This document shows, in pieces, positions 54,448 to 64,000 of a stretch of 64,000 bases of DNA. Below the pieces are notes generated by a model. The model saw only the letters and a list, made by a program, of their open reading frames with translations. It made no database searches and was not told where the DNA came from. The position numbers were made by a program, and so were the translations under genes. Origin of the DNA: CAIQQQ01 sp040399685 (GTDB taxonomy: Bacteria > Pseudomonadota > Alphaproteobacteria > Acetobacterales > Acetobacteraceae); NCBI GenBank assembly GCA_040399685.1, contig JBBART010000011.1, positions 62,001 to 126,000 on the forward strand. The letters are read 5' to 3'. Every line of letters begins with the position of its first letter. Positions within the stretch are counted from its first letter, which is position 1.

Positions 54448-55287
54448 ATGCCGGAACTCCCAGAAGTCGAAACCGTGATGCAGGGCCTCAGCGCGCGATT
54501 GCTGGGCCGCGTCATTCAACGCGCCCAGGTGCATCGCCCGAACCTGCGTTGGGCGTTTCCGCCCAATCTCGCCGAGATTCTGACCGGCGCACGCGTGGTC
54601 AGCTTTCGGCGGCGGGCGAAATACATGCTCATGCGGCTGGAGGGCCGCCCGTCGGTGCTGATCCATCTGGGCATGTCCGGGCGGATGAACATCTCCGATA
54701 TCGGCCGCAACGACATTCCCCTTCACGAACACTTAACCCTTGAGACGGATGATGGCTGCAGGGTCGGCTTTGTCGATCCGCGCCGGTTCGGCTCGGTCGA
54801 CCTGGTGTCGGCCGATGCGGAGGATGCGCACCGGCTGTTGGCAGGGCTGGGGCCGGAACCGCTGGATGCGGTGTTTGACGCTAGCCATTTGACGAAGGCG
54901 TTGGCGGGGCGTGCGACTCCCATCAAGTCGGCCTTGCTGGACCAGCGAATCGTGGCGGGGCTCGGCAATATATATGTGTGCGAGGCGCTGTTCCGCGCCA
55001 AGATTGACCCTGAGCGTCTGGCCGGAAAAGTGTCGGTGGCTGCTATCCGCCGTCTGGTGGCCGAGATCAAGGCCACGCTTGCCGAGGCAATCGCTGCCGG
55101 TGGCTCGTCGTTGCGCGACTACGTGCAGCCAGATGGGGAACTCGGCTATTTTCAGCATGGCTTCAAGGTCTATGGCCGCACGGGGCAAGCTTGCGAGCTA
55201 TGCCCAGGATTGCCCGAATGCGCCGGCGTGGCCCGCATTGTCCAGGCGGGGCGCAGCACGTTCTATTGTCCGCGCACCCAACGCTGA
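54448..55287 (+). CDS. mutM: Formamidopyrimidine-DNA glycosylase with altered zinc finger
   Basis: Bifunctional DNA glycosylase/AP lyase for oxidised purines, 279 residues. Pro1-Glu2 (after Met removal) in MPELPEVETV, Lys58 in FRRRAKYMLM, and the helix-two-turn-helix with VAGLGNIYVCEALF are all present. The C-terminal zinc finger is odd: C249-x2-C252, then 21 residues (16 is standard) to C274, and Thr277 where the fourth Cys should be (CPRTQR, family CPxCQ). An extra Cys258 lies in the enlarged loop. The reading frame is intact to the stop, so this is substitution rather than frameshift. Confidence 0.95.
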   Translation: MPELPEVETVMQGLSARLLGRVIQRAQVHRPNLRWAFPPNLAEILTGARVVSFRRRAKYMLMRLEGRPSVLIHLGMSGRMNISDIGRNDIPLHEHLTLETDDGCRVGFVDPRRFGSVDLVSADAEDAHRLLAGLGPEPLDAVFDASHLTKALAGRATPIKSALLDQRIVAGLGNIYVCEALFRAKIDPERLAGKVSVAAIRRLVAEIKATLAEAIAAGGSSLRDYVQPDGELGYFQHGFKVYGRTGQACELCPGLPECAGVARIVQAGRSTFYCPRTQR

Positions 55288-55319
55288 CTATGCATCAAGG
55301 CAATCCAGGGAGAGATAGA

Positions 55320-56096
55320 ATGTCCGCACCCGAATTGATCCTCACCGAAACCCATGGCCGCGTGGCCCTCATCCGGCTCAACCGCCCCAAGGCGCTGAAC
55401 GCGCTGTGCGACCAGTTGATGGCCGAACTCGGCACGGCCCTGCTGGCCTTCGATGCGGACCCCGCCATCGGCGCCATCGTGCTCACCGGCTCCGAGCGCG
55501 CGTTTGCCGCCGGTGCGGACGTGAAGGAAATGAAGGACCGCCGCTATCCCGCCGTGGCGCTGGATGATTTCATTGGCCGTTGGGAGACGATCCTGCAGGT
55601 CAAGACGCCGGTGATCGCGGCTGTTGCAGGCTTTGCGCTTGGCGGCGGATGCGAGCTGGCGATGATGTGCGACATGATCGTGTGCGCCGATACCGCGAAG
55701 TTCGGTCAGCCCGAGATCGGCCTCGGCACCATTCCCGGCGCGGGCGGTTCGCAGCGGCTGACGCGTGCGATCGGCAAGTCCAAGGCGATGGACCTGATAT
55801 TGACGGGGCGGATGATGGATGCCGCCGAAGCCGAACGCTGTAATCTGGTCAGCCGTGTATTTCCGGCCGATGCGCTGGTCACCGAGGCGCTGGCGATTGG
55901 CGCCAAGATCGCGGGCTACTCCCCTGTGGCGACGGCGATGGCCAAGCAGGTGGTCAATCGTGCGTTCGATACAACGCTGACCGAGGGGCTGCGCGCTGAA
56001 CGCTCGGTTTTCCTGTCGTTGTTCGGCACAGTCGATCAGATCGAAGGCATGGGCGCCTTCGTCGAGAAGCGGCCGGCGCGATTTCACGGTGAATAG
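55320..56096 (+). CDS. Enoyl-CoA hydratase/isomerase
   Basis: Crotonase-family enzyme of 258 residues; hydrates enoyl-CoA in beta-oxidation. Oxyanion-hole segments FAAGADVKEM (~61-70) and ALGGGCELAMMCD (~104-116). Both catalytic glutamates are seen: one in GGGCELA, the other in FGQPEIGLGTIPGAGGSQRL. ATG 55320 has AGGGAGAG ahead (55307-55314). The gene lies between mutM and rpsT, an order seen in several alphaproteobacteria. Confidence 0.95.
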   Translation: MSAPELILTETHGRVALIRLNRPKALNALCDQLMAELGTALLAFDADPAIGAIVLTGSERAFAAGADVKEMKDRRYPAVALDDFIGRWETILQVKTPVIAAVAGFALGGGCELAMMCDMIVCADTAKFGQPEIGLGTIPGAGGSQRLTRAIGKSKAMDLILTGRMMDAAEAERCNLVSRVFPADALVTEALAIGAKIAGYSPVATAMAKQVVNRAFDTTLTEGLRAERSVFLSLFGTVDQIEGMGAFVEKRPARFHGE

Positions 56097-56113
56097 CAGG
56101 GGCGAATAGCAGG
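56088..56113. repeat. 13-bp tandem duplication at the enoyl-CoA hydratase stop
   Basis: GGTGAATAGCAGG (56088-56100) is followed at once by GGCGAATAGCAGG (56101-56113), one mismatch. The first copy contains the gene's TAG stop. Looks like a slippage duplication. Confidence 0.5.
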
Positions 56114-56117
56114 AATG

Positions 56118-56153
56118 CCGGATCTGGGGCGCATGCCCCACTCCGGATTTCTT
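56118..56153 (+). terminator. Intrinsic terminator after the enoyl-CoA hydratase gene
   Basis: TGGGGC (56125-56130) pairs with GCCCCA (56135-56140) over a GCAT loop, extended by CCGGA (56118-56122) with TCCGG (56142-56146), then ATTTCTT. A separate rpsT transcript is implied. Confidence 0.65.
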
Positions 56154-56329
56154 GACTCTGTTCGGCGCACTGCCTAAGATACCACTCCCTGCCTGATGAT
56201 GTGGCAGAAAAGAATAACGATCGCGTTGCCGTTCGCACGCTTTGCATGGCGGGCGTTTGGTGGCATGATACTAAGTCATGTAATTGTAACCGGGGCGGTT
56301 TGCCGCTCCTGATAGATTGAAGAGAGCCC

Positions 56330-56599
56330 ATGGCCAACACCGCCTCCGCGCGTAAGCGCATTCGCCAGATCGCTGTTCGCACCGACCGCAACGCCGCCCG
56401 CAAGTCGCGGATGCGCACCTTCATCAAGAAGGTCGAGACCGCGATCGCGTCGGGCGACAAGGCCCAGGCCATCGAGGCTCTGCGTCTGGCCCAGCCGGAA
56501 GTGCAGCGCGCCGTCACGAAGGGTGTGATGCACCTCAACACCGTGGCGCGCAAAATCTCTCGCCTGTCTGCGCGCATCAAGAGCCTCGCCGCCGTCTGA
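56330..56599 (+). CDS. rpsT: 30S ribosomal protein S20
   Basis: 89-residue, Lys/Arg-rich helical protein that binds 16S rRNA. MANTASARKRIRQIAVRTDRNAARKSRMRTFIKKVE is the family N-terminus. GAGAG precedes ATG 56330. It is directly upstream of dnaA, the usual alphaproteobacterial order, and is followed by a strong hairpin. Confidence 0.97.
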   Translation: MANTASARKRIRQIAVRTDRNAARKSRMRTFIKKVETAIASGDKAQAIEALRLAQPEVQRAVTKGVMHLNTVARKISRLSARIKSLAAV

Positions 56600-56664
56600 T
56601 GTGATGGCGCCTCGCGGCTTAAGTGCCGTGTGGGTGAGGTTAACTGACTTTGAATCTGTACATT

Positions 56665-56707
56665 CACGCGGCCGTGCCAGTTACTGGCTGGCCGCGTGTT
56701 TGTCTTT
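56665..56707 (+). terminator. Terminator downstream of rpsT
   Basis: CACGCGGCC (56665-56673) pairs with GGCCGCGTG (56690-56698), with an inner GCCAG (56676-56680)/CTGGC (56684-56688) stem and TTA loop, followed by a T-rich run (TTTGTCTTT). It should end the rpsT transcript before dnaA. Confidence 0.75.
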
Positions 56708-56730
56708 GCGATTTGTAAAGTTTATCGAAC

Positions 56731-56752
56731 GACGCTGCATGCGGCGTCTTTT
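56731..56752 (+). other. Second short hairpin in the rpsT-dnaA spacer
   Basis: GACGC...GCGTC, nearly palindromic over 18 bases (56731-56748) and followed by TTTT. It may be a weaker back-up terminator. Confidence 0.4.
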
Positions 56753-56805
56753 GCATTGCTTGCGTGCGATTTTCCGATTACTTCTTTTTGGTGGCGGGAG
56801 AGTGT

Positions 56806-56835
56806 TTCCCAGCCGAAAAGCGCCGCCGCTATATT
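56806..56835 (+). promoter_or_regulatory. Candidate dnaA promoter
   Basis: TTCCCA (56806-56811), 18-base spacer, TATATT (56830-56835), about 60 bases before the chosen dnaA start. Weak -35, fair -10. No DnaA boxes of the TTATCCACA type were found around it. Confidence 0.3.
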
Positions 56836-56896
56836 GCGCGGGCGCATTTAGCTTAGGGGAAACACCTTGTATACACGCGCATCGGAGGAAGCGGCT

Positions 56897-58399
56897 TTGC
56901 CAACCAATTCCGCGCGGACCGCCGTTACCCCAATCGATGCCGACGCCCAACTCGTCGTTCAGTGGGCCCGCGTGCGCGGCCGGTTGCAGAACGAGGTTGG
57001 GGACGTTGAATATCGCACCTGGCTGCGGCAAATGACCCTCGAAGGTCTCGACGGCGATGAGATCACTGTCCGTCTGCCCACCCGATTCCTGCGAGACTGG
57101 GTTCGCTCGCATTATGGCGACCGGCTGAACGCCTTGTGGACGGCTGAGAACGAATCCGTCCGCCGCGTTGAAATTCGCGTTGGGCCAGGCGTGCAGATGG
57201 GCGTTATCTCCGAGCCGCTGAGCGCCGCGCCGCCCAGTGCCGTCCCCGCGAGTGAGCCTGTGGCGCGGCCGGTGGTTGTGCCAGAGATCGTGGCGCCCAC
57301 GCTCGACATCGACCATGAGCCGCTTGCCGCGGCAGTCCCTGCGCGGCCGGAAGATCGGAACGACGCACCGCTGGATGCCCGCTTCACCTTCGACAGCTTT
57401 ATCGTCGGAAAGCCAAACGAATTCGCCTATGCCTGCGCCCGCCGCGTGGCGGAAAAGCCGGCCAGCCAGGGTTTCAACCCGCTGTTCCTGTATGGCGGCG
57501 TCGGCCTCGGCAAAACCCATCTGATGCATGCCATCGCGTGGCATCTGACCAATCCGGCCGAAGGCGAGAACCGCAAGCCGGTGACGGTTGCCTACATGTC
57601 CGCTGAAAAGTTCATGTATCGGTTCATCGCCGCCATTCGCAGCAAGTCGACGATGGAGTTCAAAGACTCGCTCCGCAGCGTTGACGTGCTGATGGTCGAC
57701 GATTTGCAGTTCCTGATTGGCAAGGATGCCACGCAGGAAGAATTCTTCCACACGTTCAATGCGCTGGTGGATGCCGGCAAGCAGATCGTTGTGTCGTCTG
57801 ATAAGTCGCCTTCCGATCTGTCCGGCCTTGAGGACCGCGTTCGCACCCGCCTTGGCTGCGGCATGGTGGCCGATCTTCACGCCACCACCTTTGAATTGCG
57901 GATGTCCATTCTGGAGGCCAAGGCCACCCGTGCCGGCGTGCCGGTGCCGCACAAGGTGATGGAATTCCTCAGCCACAAGATCACGTCCAACATCCGTGAG
58001 CTGGAAGGCGCGCTGAACCGGCTGATCGCCCACGCCAATCTGTTCGGCCGCAGCGTCACGCTGGAAGCCACGCAAGAAGTGCTGCACGACATCCTCAAGG
58101 CGCATGATCGTCGCGTCACGATTGAGGAAATCCAGCGCCGGGTGGCCGAGCATTACAACATCCGTCTCACCGATATGTCCTCGGCCCGTCGTGCCCGTGC
58201 TGTGGCCCGGCCACGGCAGGTAGCGATGTATCTGGCCAAGCAGCTTACCAGCCGGTCGTTGCCGGAGATTGGGCGAAAGTTTGGCAATCGGGACCATACC
58301 ACCGTCATGCATGCGGTTTCGCGTGTGACGGAGCTGATGGAGCGTGATTCGGCGTTTGGCGAGGATGTGGATCTGCTGCGTCGGATGCTCGAAAACTAG
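56897..58399 (+). CDS. dnaA: Chromosomal replication initiator DnaA
   Basis: AAA+ initiator of ~500 residues. N-terminal DnaB-interaction domain (WARVRGRLQNEVGDVEYRTWL), linker with Pro/Ala/Val, AAA+ domain with Walker A GGVGLGKTHLMHA, Walker B VDVLMVDDLQFL, and DNA-binding domain with RSLPEIGRKFGNRDHTTVMHAV. Two TTG starts are possible. TTG 56897 is preferred because GGAGGA (56884-56889) lies 7 bases ahead; TTG 56867 would add ten residues without a ribosome site. A rare start codon on dnaA suits low, controlled expression. Confidence 0.97.
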   Translation: MPTNSARTAVTPIDADAQLVVQWARVRGRLQNEVGDVEYRTWLRQMTLEGLDGDEITVRLPTRFLRDWVRSHYGDRLNALWTAENESVRRVEIRVGPGVQMGVISEPLSAAPPSAVPASEPVARPVVVPEIVAPTLDIDHEPLAAAVPARPEDRNDAPLDARFTFDSFIVGKPNEFAYACARRVAEKPASQGFNPLFLYGGVGLGKTHLMHAIAWHLTNPAEGENRKPVTVAYMSAEKFMYRFIAAIRSKSTMEFKDSLRSVDVLMVDDLQFLIGKDATQEEFFHTFNALVDAGKQIVVSSDKSPSDLSGLEDRVRTRLGCGMVADLHATTFELRMSILEAKATRAGVPVPHKVMEFLSHKITSNIRELEGALNRLIAHANLFGRSVTLEATQEVLHDILKAHDRRVTIEEIQRRVAEHYNIRLTDMSSARRARAVARPRQVAMYLAKQLTSRSLPEIGRKFGNRDHTTVMHAVSRVTELMERDSAFGEDVDLLRRMLEN

Positions 58400-58406
58400 G
58401 CGAGCG

Positions 58407-58544
58407 CTGGGCTCCGCCCAGACCCGCCAGGGGCCGAGCCCCTGGACCTCACATATTTCAAAAAAATATTCATCGGATGCGGGTGCAGGGCGCGCGGCGC
58501 TCTGCTGGGTCCAGGGCAAAGCCCTGGCCTTCCTTGGTTTTTTT
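58407..58544. repeat. Cluster of three palindromes in the dnaA-dnaN spacer
   Basis: Hairpin 1: CTGGGC-TCC-GCCCAG (58407-58421). Hairpin 2: CCAGGGGC-CGA-GCCCCTGG (58427-58445). Hairpin 3: CCAGGGC-AAA-GCCCTGG (58511-58527), with TTTTTTT at 58538-58544, which could terminate dnaA transcription. Hairpins 2 and 3 are related in sequence. Between them lies an AT-rich patch with ATATTT/AAATAT (58453-58469). It has the look of a dispersed intergenic repeat. Confidence 0.65.
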
Positions 58545-58593
58545 GTTATATTGGGGTCCCCGATTCGTGGCCCTGGTCTCAGAGGATCCGTTT

Positions 58594-59718
58594 ATGAAGT
58601 TCAAGGCCGACCGCGCGGTGCTGCTCAAGGCTTTGGCCCACGTCCAGAGCGTTGTTGAAAAGCGCAACACCATCCCGATTCTCGCCAACGTCATGATCGC
58701 GGTCCGCGACGTCAAATTGACGCTCACCGCCACCGACATGGAGATCGCGGTCGTCGAGGACGTCGCCGCCACCTCCATCCGCAACGGCGCCTGCACGGCC
58801 CCTGCCGCCACCTTGTATGAAATCGTCCGCCGGCTGCCTGAGGGCGCCGAGGTCGAGTTCGATCATCCAGGCGGCGAGACCCAGTTGGCCTTGCGCGCCG
58901 GGCGTTACGCCACAAGCTTGGTTGTGCTGCCGATCGACGATTTCCCGTCCATGACGGCCGGCACCTTGCCGCATAAATTCTCGGTCGAGGCGCAGGATTT
59001 GCGCGGCCTGATTGACCGGACCCGTTTTGCGATCTCCACCGAGGAGACGCGCTATTACCTGAACGGCATCTATTTCCACGCCACCGAGAGCGACGGCGTG
59101 CCGGTGCTGCGCGCTGTGGCCACCGACGGCCATCGTCTGGCGCGCGTGCAGGTGCCTTTGCCCGAAGGCGCTGCTGGCATTCCCGGCGTGATCATTCCGC
59201 GCAAGACGGTCGGCGAGTTGCGCAAGCTGCTGGACGAGGCGACCGACCCGGTGGAGATCGCCATGTCGGACACCCGCATCCAATTCACGGTCGGCACCAT
59301 CACGCTGACCAGCAAGCTGATCGACGGCACGTTCCCGGAATATGACCGCGTGATCCCGCGTGACAACGACAAGATCCTGCGCGTTGGCTGCAAGGATTTC
59401 GAGGCGGCGGTGGCCCGTGTGTCGGCCATTTCGTCCGAGCGTTCGCGCCCGGTGAAGCTGTCGCTGGCGAAGGATCTGCTGGTGATCTCGGCGGCCTCCC
59501 CCGAGCAGGGCACGGCGACCGAGGAACTGGACGGCGACCGCGTGACCTACACGGCCGGCCCGTTGGAAATTGGCTTCCAGGCGCGCTATCTGAACGACAT
59601 CACGGCCCAGATTGCCTCGCAGGTTGAGTTCCGCTTCTCCGACGGCTCGGCGCCGACGGTGGTGCAGGACAGTGCCGATTCGTCGGCGTTGTATGTCTTG
59701 ATGCCGATGCGTGTCTGA
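58594..59718 (+). CDS. dnaN: DNA polymerase III beta clamp
   Basis: Ring-forming sliding clamp of 374 residues. MKFKADRAVLLKALAHVQSVVEKRNTIPILANVMI is the conserved start, with three repeated clamp domains and the C-terminal ...SSALYVLMPMRV (Y-V-x-MP-x-R/L). The frame is open to 58477, but ATG 58594 is the family start. recF begins 8 bases after the stop. Confidence 0.98.
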   Translation: MKFKADRAVLLKALAHVQSVVEKRNTIPILANVMIAVRDVKLTLTATDMEIAVVEDVAATSIRNGACTAPAATLYEIVRRLPEGAEVEFDHPGGETQLALRAGRYATSLVVLPIDDFPSMTAGTLPHKFSVEAQDLRGLIDRTRFAISTEETRYYLNGIYFHATESDGVPVLRAVATDGHRLARVQVPLPEGAAGIPGVIIPRKTVGELRKLLDEATDPVEIAMSDTRIQFTVGTITLTSKLIDGTFPEYDRVIPRDNDKILRVGCKDFEAAVARVSAISSERSRPVKLSLAKDLLVISAASPEQGTATEELDGDRVTYTAGPLEIGFQARYLNDITAQIASQVEFRFSDGSAPTVVQDSADSSALYVLMPMRV

Positions 59719-59726
59719 AGTCGGGC

Positions 59727-60854
59727 GTGTCTGATCCGGGATTGCGGCTGGTCCGGCTCACGCTGGGCCGGTTTCGCAATTACGAAGCCCTGTCGTGGAC
59801 GCCCGGTGGCCGTATGGTGGTCATCAGCGGCGCCAACGGCAGCGGCAAGACCAATCTTCTGGAATCGATCTCGTTTCTTGTGCCCGGGCGTGGCCTGCGT
59901 GGCGCCCGGATTCCGGAGGTGGCGCAGTCCGGCACCGGCGCCTGGGCTGTGCATGGCCGGTTCGAAACACCAGACGGCCCCGCCGAAATCGGCACCGGCA
60001 CCACGGACGAAAACCCCGAACGCCGCATCTTCCGCCTTGATGGCGCGGCCCCGCGCAACCAGGCGGAGCTTGCTGCACGGGTGGCGGCGGTGTGGTTGAC
60101 GCCGCAGATGGACCGGCTGTTCCAGGAGGGCGCGTCCGGTCGCAGGCGGTTTTTGGACCGGCTGGTCTATGGCATCGAGCCCACCCACGCGCGCGAGGTG
60201 GCGGCCCATGATACGGCGATGGCCGGGCGCAATCGCCTGTTGTCCGAAGGTCGGCGCGATGTGGCGTGGCTGGCCGGGTTGGAGGATGCGATGGCCCGGC
60301 ATGCGGTGGCCGTTGTGGCGGCGCGGTGCCTGTTGGTGGCGCAGTTGAACGCGGCGCTGGCAGGTGGCGTGGCGGGCGCTTTTCCGGCGGCGCAGTTGTC
60401 GCTGCTGTCCCCTATTGCCGACCGGCTCGCCACCATGCCCGCCTTGGCGGTGGAGGACTGGCTGCGGGACTCCCTGGCCGCGTCCCGGCCGCGTGATGCG
60501 GCGGCGGGTTCTGCGTTGCTGGGTGCGCATCGTGACGACATGGCGCTGCACGACCTGCATACGGGTGTGGCCGCCTCGCAGGCCAGCACCGGCCAGCAGA
60601 AGGCGTTGTTGATTGGCGTTGTGTTGGGGCACGCCTCTTTGCTGGCCGAGGCGCGAGGCGCGGCGCCGCTGTTGTTGCTGGATGAGCCTGCAACGCATCT
60701 TGATCCTGGCCGCAGGGCCGACCTGTTTGCCGCCCTTGCGGCCTTGCCGGCGCAGGTGTTTTTAACGGGCACCGATGCCGAAACATTCCAGCCTCTGCGC
60801 GGCCATGCGGCGTTCTGGCGCACGGGCGCCAATGGGCTGCACGCGGACCTGTAA
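59727..60854 (+). CDS. recF: DNA replication and repair protein RecF
   Basis: SMC-like ATPase of 375 residues. LTLGRFRNYEALSW at the N-terminus, Walker A GANGSGKTNLLESI (~34-47), signature-like TGQQKALLIGVVL and Walker B LLLLDEPATHLD near the C-terminus. Loads RecA at gaps. GTG 59727 is the start. It lies between dnaN and gyrB in the standard order. Confidence 0.96.
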   Translation: MSDPGLRLVRLTLGRFRNYEALSWTPGGRMVVISGANGSGKTNLLESISFLVPGRGLRGARIPEVAQSGTGAWAVHGRFETPDGPAEIGTGTTDENPERRIFRLDGAAPRNQAELAARVAAVWLTPQMDRLFQEGASGRRRFLDRLVYGIEPTHAREVAAHDTAMAGRNRLLSEGRRDVAWLAGLEDAMARHAVAVVAARCLLVAQLNAALAGGVAGAFPAAQLSLLSPIADRLATMPALAVEDWLRDSLAASRPRDAAAGSALLGAHRDDMALHDLHTGVAASQASTGQQKALLIGVVLGHASLLAEARGAAPLLLLDEPATHLDPGRRADLFAALAALPAQVFLTGTDAETFQPLRGHAAFWRTGANGLHADL

Positions 60855-60959
60855 TACCCCGGTATTCTGCCGCTCTAAGGTGGCGATTTCAGGCGCGAGG
60901 CTGTATAGTCACTTTATCAATTGCACAAACCGTACCTCTCCCTGGAGCACCCACTCGGC

Positions 60960-63410
<2,451 letters not shown>

Positions 63411-63421
63411 GCCTGATGTGG

Positions 63422-63460
63422 TCGGCCACATTAAACGAGATTCGGCCAACATTACCGAGA
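63422..63460. repeat. Two tandem ~20-bp repeats after gyrB, possible IS21-type end relic
   Basis: TCGGCCACATTAAACGAGA (63422-63440) and TCGGCCAACATTACCGAGA (63442-63460) are near-identical, period 20. Rows of GGCCGA-containing repeats near a terminal TGT are typical of IS21-family ends; no transposase is present. Confidence 0.45.
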
Positions 63461-63492
63461 CAACCGGCACCACTCATCGGCCTCTCTGACGG

Positions 63493-63996
63493 TCAGCGGT
63501 ATCCGATTTCCATGACTTCCACGTTGTCCTGAAGGCGTTCGAGGTAGCGCTCGACGCCTTGATGGTTGGCGGGGTTCAGATCGAGCAGCCGCTGGAAGCA
63601 CCACTTGGCGGCCAGCGTGTTGTCTCGTTCGGCGTGGGCCTCACCGAGTTCCAGGATGGCGTGCATCCAGGGGCGTGTTGCTGCCCAGTCCCACCATCGC
63701 GCGTGGCAGCCATACTCCTCTGCCACAGGCATCCAGAGCGTGTCGCCCGCCTTCACGGCGCCTTGGAGCAGGCGCAGTTGGTGATTGCCTTCCGAATAGG
63801 CCGCTAGAAGCCTCAAGGCTTCGATGCAACCAGGGTCTTGGCGCAATGCGCGGGTCGCGAGGAAAAATTTGTCTTCGATCTTCGGCATCTGCGGAATTCG
63901 AAGCAAAAAGGGATCGGCTTTCGAGACGACCCGAGGGACATCTAGGCGCCATTCGATGTGTGATGTTGAACTTTCATTCAGTGCCGTCTGCATCAC
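63493..63996 (-). CDS. ST7/TPR-type protein (possibly incomplete at window edge)
   Basis: About 167 residues visible. The C-terminal part, WWDWAATRPWMHAILELGEAHAERDNTLAAKWCFQRLLDLNPANHQGVERYLERL, is the conserved TRPYMRA...LNPNDNQGVR tetratricopeptide signature of ST7-like bacterial proteins, with earlier TPR-like helices (KIEDKFFLATRALRQDPGCIEALRLLAAYSE). It would bind other proteins; no enzyme motif is present. ATGs exist at 63996 and 63993 but the reading frame is open to the window end, so the start may lie outside. Convergent with gyrB. Confidence 0.65.
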   Translation of the reverse strand: MMQTALNESSTSHIEWRLDVPRVVSKADPFLLRIPQMPKIEDKFFLATRALRQDPGCIEALRLLAAYSEGNHQLRLLQGAVKAGDTLWMPVAEEYGCHARWWDWAATRPWMHAILELGEAHAERDNTLAAKWCFQRLLDLNPANHQGVERYLERLQDNVEVMEIGYR

Positions 63997-64000
63997 GAGA

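Noticed and set aside
55240..55287. A frameshift as the cause of the missing MutM cysteine
   Set aside because: The codons read Phe-Tyr-Cys-Pro-Arg-Thr-Gln-Arg-stop in the expected frame; only the residue at the fourth ligand is changed, so no indel is needed.
56600..56896. Replication origin with DnaA boxes in the rpsT-dnaA spacer
   Set aside because: I found no convincing TTATCCACA-like boxes, only hairpins and a moderate AT patch. The origin may be nearby but cannot be claimed.

Overview
The window is a GC-rich, gene-dense stretch of an alphaproteobacterial chromosome, most likely from the Acetobacteraceae/Rhodospirillales. Three things suggest this. First, there is a mutM / echA / rpsT / dnaA / dnaN / recF / gyrB block with ubiE-coaBC-dut beside it. 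Second, a DUF1285 - CoA pyrophosphatase - DUF6111 - CCA transferase series lies divergent to a MoxR-DUF58-DUF4159 operon. Third, the GT-61, PEP-CTERM and HpnL-type genes fit that group. The taxonomic call is inference. I see no rRNA, tRNA, CRISPR array, prophage or intact insertion sequence.

Layout. 1-2231: end of a sugar-acid pathway (HpcH/HpaI aldolase plus UxaA/GarD-type dehydratase). 2307-5806: aquaporin, EamA exporter, SIMPL protein, HpnL-like membrane protein. 5956-11755: cysS, a methyltransferase, a TrmJ-type methylase, a secreted alpha/beta hydrolase and an amidase. 11807-15184: divergent polysaccharide deacetylase, His-rich CDF metal exporter, ankyrin-like secreted protein, TspO. 15190-21879 (minus): MoxR / DUF58 / DUF4159 / vWA operon with overlapping stops and starts. 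22025-28416: DUF1285, NUDIX, DUF6111, GNAT, cca, ABC exporter, tungstate-type TupB and TupA. 28411-36585: two glycosyltransferases, rplY-pth-ychF, a coupled hypothetical, a GT-61 glycosyltransferase and a PEP-CTERM protein. 36605-40581: AMP-forming ligase, minCDE, AhpD-like protein. 40681-47542 (minus): a complete peptide-type ABC importer translationally coupled to a CocE/NonD hydrolase. 47672-51867 (minus): fused two-domain ABC permease, its ATPase and a periplasmic beta-propeller. 51995-54419 (minus): ubiE-coaBC-dut. 54448-63410 (plus): mutM to gyrB. The window ends in a TPR protein.

How the genes work together. Much of the window is housekeeping: translation (cysS, rplY, pth, ychF, rpsT, cca), replication start (dnaA, dnaN, recF, gyrB), division-site placement (minCDE), and coenzyme or nucleotide metabolism (coaBC, dut, ubiE). 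The accessory content is transport linked to hydrolysis, plus surface glycan functions.

The most unusual signals are these. (1) GTAG-headed REP-like palindromes at three loci supply the TAG stop codons of five flanking genes. (2) The MutM zinc finger has lost its fourth cysteine and carries a longer loop with an extra cysteine. (3) A MoxR operon pairs a vWA protein with an intact MIDAS with one whose MIDAS is degenerate. (4) A dipeptide-type importer is locked by successive ATGA overlaps to an acyl hydrolase. (5) An SBP-less fused ABC system is followed by a beta-propeller. (6) tupBA lacks a tupC ATPase. None of these can be called a proven new system from sequence alone.
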